Assembly (NCBI RefSeq): GCF_001015195.1 | Contig: NZ_LDES01000037.1 | Location: 1 to 64,000 of the forward strand | Reading direction: 5' to 3' | Origin: Sphingomonas sp. Y57 | GTDB taxonomy: Bacteria > Pseudomonadota > Alphaproteobacteria > Sphingomonadales > Sphingomonadaceae | Length of the DNA: 64,000 nucleotides | Part shown: in pieces, positions 36,371 through 45,979 of the stretch | Numbering within the stretch: position 1 is the stretch's first letter | Layout of the letters: each line of letters begins with the position of its first letter | Program-made: the position numbers and the translations under genes | The notes under the pieces: model-generated | What the model saw: only the letters and a program-made list of their open reading frames with translations | Database searches by the model: none | Told to the model about the DNA's origin: nothing

Positions 36371-37381
36371 TCAGCGGTCCTGCCGCTTGCGGAAATGCGG
36401 CAATATCTTCTCTCCGATCAGACGCAGCGATGCGGCCGGATCGGGGCCCAGCGGCGGCCCGAACGCGATATGGTCGGCTCCGCCGGCGATCATCGCTTCG
36501 ATCTGGCCGATGACATCGGCCGGCGTACCCGTCAGGCTGAAGGCCTTGACGGCCTTGTCGGTGACGAGCGCCTTTGCCTTCTCGACCTCGCCCGCGGTGA
36601 AGGCATTGTAGGAGGCATCGACCTCCTCCTGCGTGATCCCGGCCGCGAAGGTCATCGGCGCGAGGAAGGGCTGGAGCAGCGCGAGCATGCCGCGGATATT
36701 GTCCTCGGCCGCAGCGCGATCCTCATCGATCGAGGCAAGCGGCCCGGCAATGATCTCGATATTGCCCGTGTCACGCCCGGCCGCTTCGGCCCCTGCGATG
36801 AACTGGCGCCGCAGTTCCGCGATATGGTCGGGGCTTGCCGTACAGTCGATCTTGATACCCGGTGCGATCGAGCCCGCCATCTTCGCCATCTGCGGGCCCC
36901 AGGTGCCGATGAAGAGCGGGATCGACCGGGCGACATCGAACTGGAAATAGAGATCGGCGGTGGCCTTGAAGAACTCGCCATCGAACGGCTCCCGGTCGCC
37001 CTGGAGCATCCGAGTCATCAGCTGCCAGGCCTCCTTGAGCATCTTGACCGGCTTGACCGGGTTGGTGATGCCGAGAAGCGGGTTGAAGCCCCCCCGCCCC
37101 ACGCCGCACACCATCCGCCCGCCGCTCAACTCGTCGAGCGCGGCGAGGTTGGCGGCGTGGTAGACCGGATTGGCGACCTGCGGCGTCACGATGAACGGGC
37201 CGAGCTGGAGCCGGCTGGTGTTCATCGCGATCATTGTCAGGATCGGCCATGCCGGACGGAAGACGAGATCGTCGGCGATGTGCATCTGGTCGAAGCCATA
37301 GGCCTCCACCTGCTGCGCGAGCGGGACATAGTCCTTCATCGGCAGCGCACCGGTGACCATGATGCTGAAACGTGTCGACAT
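36371..37381 (-). CDS. LLM-class flavin- or F420-dependent oxidoreductase
   Basis: 336 residues from ATG 37381, with AGGA five bases before; a second ATG at 37387 is also in frame. Luciferase-like fold: FSIMVTGALPMKDYVPLAQQVEAYGFDQMHIADD, LQLGPFIVTPQ, DELSGGRMVCGVGRGGF, PLFIGTWGPQM, and a late ADHIAFGPPLGPDP. The arrangement resembles methylene-tetrahydromethanopterin-reductase-like LLM enzymes, many of which use F420, and the fbiC-npdG pair is 7 kb away. FMN is also possible. It comes 44 bp after the third TonB receptor gene. Confidence 0.83.
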   Translation of the reverse strand: MSTRFSIMVTGALPMKDYVPLAQQVEAYGFDQMHIADDLVFRPAWPILTMIAMNTSRLQLGPFIVTPQVANPVYHAANLAALDELSGGRMVCGVGRGGFNPLLGITNPVKPVKMLKEAWQLMTRMLQGDREPFDGEFFKATADLYFQFDVARSIPLFIGTWGPQMAKMAGSIAPGIKIDCTASPDHIAELRRQFIAGAEAAGRDTGNIEIIAGPLASIDEDRAAAEDNIRGMLALLQPFLAPMTFAAGITQEEVDASYNAFTAGEVEKAKALVTDKAVKAFSLTGTPADVIGQIEAMIAGGADHIAFGPPLGPDPAASLRLIGEKILPHFRKRQDR

Positions 37382-37425
37382 GACCATCCTGTGTCTACTG
37401 TTGGTGAAGCTGCGGACCGTGGCCG

Positions 37426-39798
37426 TCAGAGCCGGTAACGGGCCCGGACGAACCACTCGCGCGGCCGCGACACGGTCGCCTGGGTATAGCCGATGCCAGT
37501 GTTGGACACACCGCTGACGATATAGGTCTTGTCGGTGATGTTCGTGGCGCCGGCCGAGAGCTCGATATGGTCGCCAGGCAGCTTGTAGGTCAGGCTGGCG
37601 TTGAGCAGGCCGAAACCCTTCTGGAACAGCGTCGGATCGTTGCTGAACTCCTTGAACTGGCTGCTGCGGTACGCATAGTCGACGCGGATCAGCGCGCTGC
37701 CCTTGTCATCGCTGTCGAACAGCGTCGCGGTGCCGCCGATGTTCGCCGTCCACTTCGGCGTGTTGGGCACCCGGAAGCTGCCTGCCGTCGGATAGTTGGC
37801 CAGCGCCTGGGGCGAGAAGCCCTTATAATCGGCATCGGTATAGCCCAGGCTGCCATCGAGGCGCAGCCAGTCCGCAAGCCGCGCCGACGCCTCGACCTCG
37901 ACGCCCTTGATCTTCGCCGAAGCGGCGTTCGCGAGCACCGGCACGAAGTTGCCGATCGGACCGGGACCATCGGGGTCGATGTTGTAGGTGACCTGGATGT
38001 CCTTGTAGTCGGTGTAGAAGGCCGCGACGTTGAAGCGCAGGCGGCGATCGAACAGCTCGGTCTTGAGGCCAAGTTCGTAGGAGGTGGCCTTCTCCGGACC
38101 GGCATAGGAGACGATGTCGTTCGGGTCGGTGCCCGGCGCGGGAATGACCGGCGGGAAGTAGCGCATCGTGAAACCGCCGCCCTTGAAGCCCTTCGAGAAG
38201 CTCGCATAGGCCATGACGTCGCGGTTGAACTTGTAGTTGGCGGAGATCATCGGCGTCGTCGACTTCGATCCGCGCGAATACCAGCCAGCCGGGAACAGCG
38301 GCGTACCGGCCGGGCCGACCGCGCCGTCGAACAGGTTGACGAAGCCCGGCACGTCGGTCTGCGCCACATAGCCCTGGAGCACCTGCACGCCCGGGTTGAA
38401 GCGCCGCGTCTCGTCCGAATAGCGCAGGCCGCCGGTGATCGAGAACTGGTCGGTCAGGTCGTAGGTGACCTGACCGAAGCCGGCATAGCTGTCGTTCCTG
38501 ATCTTGCCACCCGACAGGAACTGGACGAGCGTGAGCTGCACCGGGAAGAGCTGCGTGCCGCTCTCGTGCAGGTAATAGAGACCGAGGACATAGTGCAGCT
38601 TGTCGTCGGCGAGATCGCCGAGGAGCTGGAACTCCTGGCTGAACTGCTCGGTCTTGATGTGCTGCTCGATAAAGTTGAGATAGTGCGGCGAGGCGGTGAT
38701 GTCCTGCGCGATGTCGACCTTCACCTTGCGCCAGGCCGTGATCGACTTGAGCGTCGCACCGCCGACCTTCCATTCGAGGTTAAGCCCCGCACCATAGACG
38801 TCCGTGTTGGCATAGTTGGGGCCGCTGTTCGTCGTTTCCAGCGACTTGATCGGGCGGACCCACTGGCTGTTGTAGCAATAGGGATTGGCGAAGCGCCCCG
38901 CTCCCGCTCCCGGCAGACAGACGCCACCCGGCACGCCGGCATTATAGGCGCCGGAGAAAGCGGCACCTTCGTCGGCCTTGACCAGGATCTGGCCGGGCGA
39001 CTGTTCGCGGATGCGGGTACCGTCGAAGGTCAGCGTCGCGGTGAAGTTGGAGGTCAGGTCGGCCTCGATCGCAAGCCGGCCGCTCAGCCTGTCGACGTTG
39101 CCCTGACGGTCGCCGGTGTCCTGGCCGGTCTCGGTGACACGCTTCACGAAGCCGTGGCGGCTCTGATAGGCGCCCGACAGGCGTGCGCGGACGGTGTCGC
39201 TGAGCGGACCGGAGATCGCACCCTTGGCGTCGAAGCGGCTGTAGCTGCCGCTGGTCAGCTCACCATAGGCCTCCAGCGTGTCGGTCGGCCGCTTCGAGAT
39301 GAGCTGGATCGCGCCGCCGATCGTGTTCTTGCCGAACAACGTCCCCTGCGGGCCACGCAGCACCTCGAGCCGGTCGATGTCGACCGCATCAAGCAGCGAG
39401 CCCATCGATTTGCCGATATAGACACCGTCCAGATAGACGCCGACCGCCGGCTCGACGGTCAGCACATAGTCGGTCTGGCCGATGCCACGGATCGAGATCT
39501 GGCTCGACGCGCCGCCGCCGGCCTCGCTCGCCGCACTGTCGAACTGCACGTTCGGCACGAAGCTGGTGATGTCGGACGAGCTCTGGACGTTGCGCTCCTC
39601 GAGCGCGGCACTGCTGAAGGCAGAGACCGAGAGCGGCGTCGACTGCATGCTTTCCGCACGGCGGCGGGCGGTGACGGTAATCTCCTCGAGGCCGCTGGCG
39701 ACAACCGGGCCCTCCGCGTCCTGCGCATGGCCGACGCTCGGCACGCAAACGGCCATGGTGGCGGCCGAAGCCATCAGAAACGCAATTTCCCTTCTCAT
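37426..39798 (-). CDS. TonB-dependent outer-membrane receptor (paralogue 3)
   Basis: 790 residues from ATG 39798, with AGGGG at the right distance. The signal peptide ends at PSVGHAQ. Plug: EITVTARRRAESMQSTPLS, IRGIGQTDYVLTVEPAVG, EVLRGPQGTLFGKNTIGGAI. It is nearly collinear with the receptors at 13256 and 18216 and shares the loop GGVCLPGAGAGRFANPYCYN and the strand DPDGPGPIGNFVPVLAN. The C-terminus is WFVRARYRL. It lies in the second oxidation island between the GMC dehydrogenase and LLM genes. The similarity suggests its ligand is related to that of the region B receptors. Confidence 0.93.
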   Translation of the reverse strand: MRREIAFLMASAATMAVCVPSVGHAQDAEGPVVASGLEEITVTARRRAESMQSTPLSVSAFSSAALEERNVQSSSDITSFVPNVQFDSAASEAGGGASSQISIRGIGQTDYVLTVEPAVGVYLDGVYIGKSMGSLLDAVDIDRLEVLRGPQGTLFGKNTIGGAIQLISKRPTDTLEAYGELTSGSYSRFDAKGAISGPLSDTVRARLSGAYQSRHGFVKRVTETGQDTGDRQGNVDRLSGRLAIEADLTSNFTATLTFDGTRIREQSPGQILVKADEGAAFSGAYNAGVPGGVCLPGAGAGRFANPYCYNSQWVRPIKSLETTNSGPNYANTDVYGAGLNLEWKVGGATLKSITAWRKVKVDIAQDITASPHYLNFIEQHIKTEQFSQEFQLLGDLADDKLHYVLGLYYLHESGTQLFPVQLTLVQFLSGGKIRNDSYAGFGQVTYDLTDQFSITGGLRYSDETRRFNPGVQVLQGYVAQTDVPGFVNLFDGAVGPAGTPLFPAGWYSRGSKSTTPMISANYKFNRDVMAYASFSKGFKGGGFTMRYFPPVIPAPGTDPNDIVSYAGPEKATSYELGLKTELFDRRLRFNVAAFYTDYKDIQVTYNIDPDGPGPIGNFVPVLANAASAKIKGVEVEASARLADWLRLDGSLGYTDADYKGFSPQALANYPTAGSFRVPNTPKWTANIGGTATLFDSDDKGSALIRVDYAYRSSQFKEFSNDPTLFQKGFGLLNASLTYKLPGDHIELSAGATNITDKTYIVSGVSNTGIGYTQATVSRPREWFVRARYRL

Positions 39799-40011
39799 CG
39801 TCATACCCCTGACATCTGGATTTCTTATGGGGCCGATGGTGCCGGGGTCTTGTCGATGTACCAAGACGCCCCTTGCAAGGCAGAGCCGCTTTTTGCCACC
39901 GAATGCTTGGAGCAACCCGCCGGGCCAGCGACCACCGCCGCATCTGGCTTGACCCGCGCCGCGCGAGCGCCGCTCAGGGGCAAGCCGATCGGGTGGCCGG
40001 CAACAGAAGGA

Positions 40012-41568
40012 TCAGAGTCGACCGGCCCGAATCTCCGCGTCGATATGCTCGGCCTGGCGCAGCGCGAGAGCGACGATGGTCAGGGTCGGGTTGCAACCCG
40101 CCGCGGTCGGGAACAGGCTGCCGTCGGAGACGAACAGGTTCGCAACATCATGGGTGCGGCCAAAGGGAGTGCAGACACTTGCCCTGGGGTCGGTGCCCAT
40201 GCGTGCGGTCCCCATATTATGGGTGGCCGGTATGAAGTCGCCCATCTCGATCACCTTTTCGGCGCCCAGCGCCTCATAGATCTTGCGGCCGACCTTCCAC
40301 GCATAGGTCTTCATCGCGACGGTGTTGGGGTGGTCCTCATAGTGGATCACGGGCACCGGCAATCCGTAACCGTCGCGCTCTGTGGGATGAAGGGTGATCC
40401 GGTTCGATAGCTGCGGCGGGTCCTCCCCGGTCAGCAGCATGCCTGCCAGATGATCATATTTGTCGAGCACCGAGGTCAGGTCCTCGCCCCATCCCCCGAT
40501 CATCATGTTCTTGGCCAGGATTTCCGGCGTGAACGGGACGGTGCTGATCAGGAAGCCGCCGACAAAGCCGCGCTCGGGCTTGTGGACCCGTTCGTCGCGG
40601 ACGACGCCGGCCAGGTGGGTCTGGCGGTGGAAGTTCACCTTGCCCGGCATCACGCCCATCACTTGGATGGTGAAGTGGCGCATATAGTTGCGACCTACAA
40701 GGCCGCTGCTGTTGGCGAGGCCATCGGGGAAACGCTCACTGCGGTTGTTGAGCAGCAGGCGGGTCGTCTCGACGACATTGCCGGCGACCGAGACGGCGCG
40801 GCACTTCTGTGTGATCGTCCGGCCCTTGTTCAGATAGGTCACGCTCTCGACCCGGCCGTCGGCGCCGAGGTTGACCTTGGTGACCATCGATTCCGGGCGC
40901 AGTTCGAACCGGCCGGTCTCCTCGGCCTTCGGAATCTCGGTGTAGAGGGTCGACCATTTGGCGCCGACCGCGCAGCCCGAGGTGCAGAATCCGAGCTGCT
41001 GGCACGGCGGCCGATCGTCGCGCGGGACGGAGTTGATCGCCATATTGTGCGTGTCGATGTCGGTATAGCCGCACATCCGCGCACCCGCCTCGAGCACCTT
41101 GGTGTTGTTGCCCGCCGGCAGGAAGGGCAGCCCGTGCTTGCCGGTCACGCCCATGCGGATTTCGGCCTTGTCGTACCAGGGCGCGATCTCCTCGGGCGCC
41201 ACTGGCCAGTCGACCAGCGTCGTGTCGGGAAGCGGTCCATAGGTCGACAGCGCCCGCATCTCATATGGCTCGATGCGGGGGCAGGCGCCGGTCCAATGCA
41301 TGGTGGTGCCACCCACCGTCTTGCAATTCCAGACCGGGAAATTGGGATCGGGCTTGCCGGTCGCCATGCGGCGGTCGAGCCAGGTGAGCTTCTCGAACAT
41401 CACCGCTTCGTCGTTGACCACGTCGGTCAGCGACAGGCGCGGGCCCGCCTCCAGGCAGACGACCTTGTGGCCCTTCTGCGCCAGTTCGTTCGACAGCGTG
41501 CCGCCGCCCGCGCCCGACCCGATGACCACGAATACCGAGGAGTCGCTGAGGTTGAAGCGCACGCTCAT
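40012..41568 (-). CDS. GMC-type FAD dehydrogenase, large subunit (gluconate/fructose dehydrogenase type)
   Basis: 518 residues. The N-terminal FAD motif is VVIGSGAGGGTLSNELAQKGHKV. Other features are VGGTTMHWTGACPRIEPYEM, a Cys cluster CQQLGFCTSGCAVGAKWS, SSGLVGRNYMRH and the C-terminal HNMGTARMGTDP with the active-site His region. This is the large subunit of membrane-bound or periplasmic gluconate-2-dehydrogenase-like enzymes. It overlaps the subunit-3 gene by 4 bp. No cytochrome subunit is encoded next to it, so its electron acceptor is probably elsewhere. It oxidises an alcohol or sugar-like group; substrate unknown. Confidence 0.9.
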   Translation of the reverse strand: MSVRFNLSDSSVFVVIGSGAGGGTLSNELAQKGHKVVCLEAGPRLSLTDVVNDEAVMFEKLTWLDRRMATGKPDPNFPVWNCKTVGGTTMHWTGACPRIEPYEMRALSTYGPLPDTTLVDWPVAPEEIAPWYDKAEIRMGVTGKHGLPFLPAGNNTKVLEAGARMCGYTDIDTHNMAINSVPRDDRPPCQQLGFCTSGCAVGAKWSTLYTEIPKAEETGRFELRPESMVTKVNLGADGRVESVTYLNKGRTITQKCRAVSVAGNVVETTRLLLNNRSERFPDGLANSSGLVGRNYMRHFTIQVMGVMPGKVNFHRQTHLAGVVRDERVHKPERGFVGGFLISTVPFTPEILAKNMMIGGWGEDLTSVLDKYDHLAGMLLTGEDPPQLSNRITLHPTERDGYGLPVPVIHYEDHPNTVAMKTYAWKVGRKIYEALGAEKVIEMGDFIPATHNMGTARMGTDPRASVCTPFGRTHDVANLFVSDGSLFPTAAGCNPTLTIVALALRQAEHIDAEIRAGRL

Positions 41569-42086
41569 GCCTGTGCCCCCGTTCCCGCGCCCGCCCTGGG
41601 CAGCCAGTCGATGTCGTCGAATCCGCGATCGTGATAGCCGCCATATTCCAGCGACGAACTCTCATAGCCGACCATCTTCCAGACCGAACGGTCGCGGTAG
41701 ATGAGTTCCGCGCCGCGCCAGAGGATCGCCTTGAAGAAAGGTTCCTGGTCGATCCTCTCGACCAGGCCCTTCTGGATCACCGCCGGCAGGTTGGCAAAGG
41801 GAGCGATGTGGTTGCCGTCGAGCAGCGCCAGGCCTCGGTCATGCTCGGCGGTCGCGGCGGGCTTCGCCGCGATCTCCCTGAGATAGGTTTCCGCGACGCC
41901 GCGGTAGAAGTCCGGCGCCAGCCGGCCATGCGGGAAGGCGACCCGCAACAGCGCGGCGGTGGCCGCGGTGCGCCGGTCGACCACCGCGGCGGTGGCCCCG
42001 ATCGCCCTGCCGCAGGCGAACGGGATGGTGGCCGCAAGGGCGATGCTGCGCACCGCCCCCCGCCGCGTCACGAAAACGCTGGTCAT
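41565..42086 (-). CDS. Gluconate 2-dehydrogenase subunit 3 family protein
   Basis: 173 residues. The N-terminal VTRRGAVRSIALAATIPFACGRA is a twin-arginine-like export signal carrying the assembled dehydrogenase to the periplasm. The body has LLRVAFPHGRLAPDFYRGVAE, then IDQEPFFKAILWRGAELIYRDRSVWKMVGYESSS, the end being the standard G-Y-x-x-x-x-x-x-G-G-Y motif of this family. It acts as a chaperone-like small subunit for the GMC partner. A 17-bp gap separates it from the upstream TonB receptor gene and a 4-bp overlap joins it to the GMC gene. Confidence 0.87.
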   Translation of the reverse strand: MTSVFVTRRGAVRSIALAATIPFACGRAIGATAAVVDRRTAATAALLRVAFPHGRLAPDFYRGVAETYLREIAAKPAATAEHDRGLALLDGNHIAPFANLPAVIQKGLVERIDQEPFFKAILWRGAELIYRDRSVWKMVGYESSSLEYGGYHDRGFDDIDWLPRAGAGTGAQA

Positions 42087-42103
42087 CGTCAGCTCCCGAT
42101 CGT

Positions 42104-44389
42104 TCAGAGGGAGAAACCGGCCTTCACATAATATTGCCGGCCACGGTCATAAGCCTGCATGAAGAACCCGAAGGACGGCTGGTAATCGCCGAATGTCCGG
42201 AACTTCTTGTCAGCGATATTGTCGACCCCGAAGGTCAGCGAGAAGGTCTTGCTGTCGCTCTGCCAGCGGACATTGCCGTTGAAGACGCTGTACCCCGGCT
42301 GGTAGAGTTCGGGATTGTTGATGCCGTTGGCGTTGGTGAAGAAACCCGACCGGTACGACCAGTCGACATGCGGGGTGAGCGAGCCCTTGTCGCCCAGCCC
42401 GATCTCCTTCTCACCCGATGCGCTGACCGTCCATTTCGAGACGTAGACGAACTTGGAGTCGAGGGTCAGCCCCTGGACGCCGGCGTCGAGCTGCTTGAAC
42501 TTGGCATCGGTCAGGCCCACCGCCGCGTTCAGACGCCAGCCGTCGCCGGGCGCGAAGTTGGTCTCCAGCTCGAAGCCCTGGATACGGGCCTTGCCGGCGT
42601 TGGTGATGAACGGCCCGACACGGGTCGCATCCGCCACCAGCAGCTGCATGTCCTTGTAATCGGTGTAGAAGGCGGCGCCGTTCAGGCGAAGGCGGTTGTC
42701 CAGCGCCATCAACTTGAAGCCGGCTTCGTAGGAATCGACCGTCTCGGGCTTGAAGCTCGGCAGGCTGGGCTCCGGCGGGAAGATGCGCTGGGTATAGCCG
42801 CCGCTCTTGAAGCCCTGCGAATAGGTCGCGTAGAGCATGAAGTCCCGGCTCGCCTGGTAGGACAGGTTGACCATCGGCGTCCATTTGTTGACGTCGGCCT
42901 TGACCGTCTGGAAAGGCACGATCCGCGTTCCCGGCGGGATCACGAGGAACGGCGCCAGGGTCGACTTCACGAACTGGTCCGGCAGATAGTCCTTGCGATC
43001 CTGCGTGTAGCGAAGGCCACCGGTCAGGGTCAGCTTGTCGGTGAGCTTATAGCCGAGCTGCGCGAAAGCCGCCCAGTTCTTATAGTCGTAATAGCCGCCC
43101 GACTCCGCCGACACCACGAGGAAGTCGATCGAATTGAGGTCCCTGCCCTTCTCCTTGAAGAAATAGAGGCCGGTAACCCAGTTGAGCCGCTCGTCGAACG
43201 CCTTGCCCGTGAACTGGAATTCCTGGCTGAACTGCTTCTGCGTGAAATCGTCATAGACGTGGTTGATCGGCAGGTTGGATCCGTCGCGGTCCTGTGCGAA
43301 GGTGCCGTTGATGCGGCGGATCGCGGTGATCGACTTGATCTGCATCTCGTCGGTCAGGTCGTAGGACGCGGTGAGCGAGGCCGACCACAGCTCGAGGTCC
43401 GAGAAGGTCCGCCCCGTCGAATAATTGCTGTCCTTGGAATAGAGGCGCTGGTTGTAGCATTGCGTGTTACCAACCGCCGCCGGAGCCAGACAGTCGGCCG
43501 GATTGCCGAAGCCGCTCGCGATGAAGTTCTGCAGCGTCACGAAACTGCCGGTCGCGGTCGGATCGATGCCCGAGATGGTGACCGGGGCGCCGTTGCTCTT
43601 GTCTCGGGTATAGTCGCCGGCGATCGTCGCCTCGAACCGGCTGTCGACCGGCGCGATGCGCAGCGCGCCGCGGATCATCTTGGTGTCCTGATTGCCGAGC
43701 TTCTTGCCGAGCCCCGGCGCCTTCACATAACCGTCCTGCGAGAAGAGGCCGCCGCTGACCTTTGCATAGATGCCCTCGGCGATCGGGCCGCTGACCATGC
43801 CGCGGACGTTGATCCGGTCGTCGATGCCATATTTGATGTCGGCCTTCAGCTTGAACTCGTCGCTTGGCTGGACCGTCGTCAGGTTGATCGCGCCGCCGAT
43901 CGTGTTGCGGCCGAACAGGGTGCCCTGGGGACCGCGCAGAACCTCCACCGAGTTGACGTCGATCAGGTCGAACACGCCGCCGGCGGTGCGGCCGAGATAG
44001 ACGCCATCGATATAGATGCCGACGCCCGGCTCGACGGTCGGGGCGAAGTCGTTCTGGCCGATGCCGCGGATATAGACGGCCGCGTTCGACGCGATGCCGC
44101 TGTTCGACGGGATGTTGGCGAAGGTCAGGTTCGGGGTGAAATCCTGGATGCGATTGACCTGGGTGATGCCCTGCGCCTCGAGCCGGTCGCCCGAGAAGGC
44201 GGTGATCGAGATCGGCGTGCTCTGGAGGTTCTCAGTCTGGCGGCGGGCGGTGACGGTGATCACCTCCAGCTCATTCTCGCCTTCCGTCGACGCGCTCTGC
44301 GCGAGCGCCTCCTGGCTGACCCCGCACAATGCGGCGGCGATCATCGCCGACGACAAAAGACGGCGCTTGGTCCAACCTGTAGAAATCAT
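42104..44389 (-). CDS. TonB-dependent outer-membrane receptor (paralogue 4, diverged)
   Basis: 761 residues from ATG 44389, with AAGGGG ahead. Signal peptide to SQEALAQ. Plug: EVITVTARRQTENLQSTPISI, IRGIGQNDFAPTVEPGVGIY, EVLRGPQGTLFGRNTIGGAI. It keeps the general architecture and a two-Cys loop (ADCLAPAAVGNTQCYN), but it is clearly more distant than the other three and about 30 residues shorter. The C-terminus is YYVKAGFSL. It is directly upstream of the subunit-3 and GMC genes, so its ligand is probably the GMC substrate. Confidence 0.92.
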   Translation of the reverse strand: MISTGWTKRRLLSSAMIAAALCGVSQEALAQSASTEGENELEVITVTARRQTENLQSTPISITAFSGDRLEAQGITQVNRIQDFTPNLTFANIPSNSGIASNAAVYIRGIGQNDFAPTVEPGVGIYIDGVYLGRTAGGVFDLIDVNSVEVLRGPQGTLFGRNTIGGAINLTTVQPSDEFKLKADIKYGIDDRINVRGMVSGPIAEGIYAKVSGGLFSQDGYVKAPGLGKKLGNQDTKMIRGALRIAPVDSRFEATIAGDYTRDKSNGAPVTISGIDPTATGSFVTLQNFIASGFGNPADCLAPAAVGNTQCYNQRLYSKDSNYSTGRTFSDLELWSASLTASYDLTDEMQIKSITAIRRINGTFAQDRDGSNLPINHVYDDFTQKQFSQEFQFTGKAFDERLNWVTGLYFFKEKGRDLNSIDFLVVSAESGGYYDYKNWAAFAQLGYKLTDKLTLTGGLRYTQDRKDYLPDQFVKSTLAPFLVIPPGTRIVPFQTVKADVNKWTPMVNLSYQASRDFMLYATYSQGFKSGGYTQRIFPPEPSLPSFKPETVDSYEAGFKLMALDNRLRLNGAAFYTDYKDMQLLVADATRVGPFITNAGKARIQGFELETNFAPGDGWRLNAAVGLTDAKFKQLDAGVQGLTLDSKFVYVSKWTVSASGEKEIGLGDKGSLTPHVDWSYRSGFFTNANGINNPELYQPGYSVFNGNVRWQSDSKTFSLTFGVDNIADKKFRTFGDYQPSFGFFMQAYDRGRQYYVKAGFSL

Positions 44390-44692
44390 GACATTCCCCT
44401 TTCGCAATTATCTGGTCCTGCGAACTCGTGCCGGTCTGCGCCGCGCTACGATGGGGAAAGTCTCAATTCGGCCGGTCGCCGGCTATCCAGTATCCGCAGC
44501 CGATATGCGCCATTGGTACGAAAGGTTGGCGAGAAATGGATGAACGGTGGGTGTGACATTTCCGCCGATGACAGTTTCTTCCGACGTCATGCCGGCGGAG
44601 GCCGGCATCTCGGGCGTCTCCTGCCTCGACCTGATCTCCCTGTCTCCTGAGATCCCGGCCTCCGCCGGGATGACCTGTCTTGGAGACGGGAA
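44390..44692. other. Gene-free gap upstream of the TonB receptor gene at 42104
   Basis: 303 bp with no gene. It should hold the promoter for the receptor-GMC operon and contains the inverted repeat described at 44586-44674. I could not identify promoter elements. Confidence 0.5.
44586..44674. repeat. Long inverted repeat (REP-like)
   Basis: The arm at 44586-44611 (GTCATGCCGGCGGAGGCCGG...) is nearly the exact reverse complement of the arm at 44649-44674 (...CGGCCTCCGCCGGGATGAC), with 37 bases between them. It lies just after the amidase stop and can fold as a strong hairpin. This type of element recurs in alphaproteobacterial intergenic DNA. Confidence 0.75.
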
Positions 44693-45979
44693 TCAGCCCG
44701 CCAGGACCGATCGGGCGAAGCTGAGCAGCGCGCTGTCGGCGTGGCGTGCGCCGGTCAGCATCATGCCGATCGGCATCCCCTGCCCGTCCGTCCCCGCGGG
44801 CAGGCTGATCGATGGAAGGCCTGCCATGCTGTCGGCCCGGGTGAAGCGCGTGATCGTCGGGAAGGCCGGCACCGATCGGCCGTTGAGCGTCAGCTCTGGC
44901 CCGGCGTCGATCGCCGGCGCGACCAGCGGCGCGGTCGGCAAAAGGATATGGTCGACGCCACCCGCGAAGATCGCGGCATAGGCGGCACGCAGCGCCGGCC
45001 AGTCGTGGCCGATCGCCCGCGCATAATGCGCATCGGTGACGGTCGTGCCGTCCGACGCGAGTCCGAGCAGATGCGCGACGTCGGGACTGGCCACCGCCGC
45101 GACCAGCTTCTCGAAAGTGAGACCCACGAGATCAGGTGCCGTCGCCCGCAGCGTCTCATGCGTCTGATAGAGCGCGATCGGGAAGCCGCACGCTTCATCG
45201 AGCGCGTTCACCTGCGCGAGATCGACGGTGACGACGTGATGTCCAGCCGCCTCGATCCGCGCGATCGTCCGGCGATAGGCTTCGGCGACGGCAGGCTCCA
45301 GGTCGCCCAGATCGGTATCGGCCGCGATGCCGATGGTGCGCGTACCGGCCACCTTGTCGGCAGGAAGCTCGCCTGAGAGGATAGCATCGGCCCATAATAT
45401 CCAGCGCATCTCGCGCGCCATCAGGCCGATCGTGTCGCGGCTCGGCGACAGGCCGATCAGCCCGTCGGAGGGGTAGCGACCCATCGATGGACGGAAACCG
45501 ATCACGCCGCAGAAACTCGCGGGAATCCGGGCCGATCCGCCCGTATCGGTGACCAGCGAGACATCGCCGAGGCCGACGGCCAGCGCCGCCGCCGACCCTC
45601 CACTCGATCCCCCCGCCGCACGGGCGCTATCGTGCGGGTTGGCGATCGCGCCGGTCCAGCCATTGGCACCGGTGACGCCGAAGGCCAGCTCGTGGAGCGT
45701 CGTCTTGATCGGCAGGACCGCGCGCTTTTCGCGCAGCATCCGCACGGCGGTCGCGTCGCGATCCGCGCGGACCTCGGCGAAACCCGGCGAGCCGGCCGTC
45801 CATTGCAAGCCGGCGACGGCGATATTGTCCTTCACGAGCACGAGGGGCGCGCTCCCGTCCGGAAGCGCGCCCCAGGCAGCGACGGCGTCGCGGTCGACCG
45901 CAGCGACGGCATTGAGCGCCGCCGCCCGGTCGATCAGACGTTCGAGTGTCGCTTGGTCGATGATGTCCCTTACCCCAAT
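44693..45979 (-). CDS. Amidase-signature family protein (start uncertain)
   Basis: About 428 residues. Amidase-signature motifs: LVKDNIAVAG (catalytic Lys), GGSSGGSAAALAVG and DTGGSARIPASFCGVIGFRPS (the two serines). These enzymes hydrolyse amides or carbamates (allophanate hydrolase or GatA-like). There is no ATG, GTG or TTG at the expected N-terminus (RDIIDQATLERLIDRA). The frame is open back to an ATG at 46108 inside the aldehyde dehydrogenase gene, but that would add a long overlap. The coordinate given uses a weak ATT codon next to the upstream stop; ATC at 45961 after AAGGG is another option. Coupled to the aldehyde dehydrogenase gene. Confidence 0.8.
   Translation of the reverse strand: MGVRDIIDQATLERLIDRAAALNAVAAVDRDAVAAWGALPDGSAPLVLVKDNIAVAGLQWTAGSPGFAEVRADRDATAVRMLREKRAVLPIKTTLHELAFGVTGANGWTGAIANPHDSARAAGGSSGGSAAALAVGLGDVSLVTDTGGSARIPASFCGVIGFRPSMGRYPSDGLIGLSPSRDTIGLMAREMRWILWADAILSGELPADKVAGTRTIGIAADTDLGDLEPAVAEAYRRTIARIEAAGHHVVTVDLAQVNALDEACGFPIALYQTHETLRATAPDLVGLTFEKLVAAVASPDVAHLLGLASDGTTVTDAHYARAIGHDWPALRAAYAAIFAGGVDHILLPTAPLVAPAIDAGPELTLNGRSVPAFPTITRFTRADSMAGLPSISLPAGTDGQGMPIGMMLTGARHADSALLSFARSVLAG

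Noticed and set aside
34715-37438. 907-residue plus-strand open frame
   Set aside because: Spans the antisense of three unrelated, well-supported minus-strand genes; it cannot be one protein.
37567-40410. 947-residue plus-strand open frame opposite the TonB receptor at 37426
   Set aside because: Arg/Gly/Glu/Asp-rich antisense shadow of a high-GC gene; no domain, and the opposite strand has a full receptor with signal peptide and ribosome site.
42134-44650. 838-residue plus-strand open frame
   Set aside because: Antisense of the receptor at 42104; composition typical of a shadow and no ribosome site.
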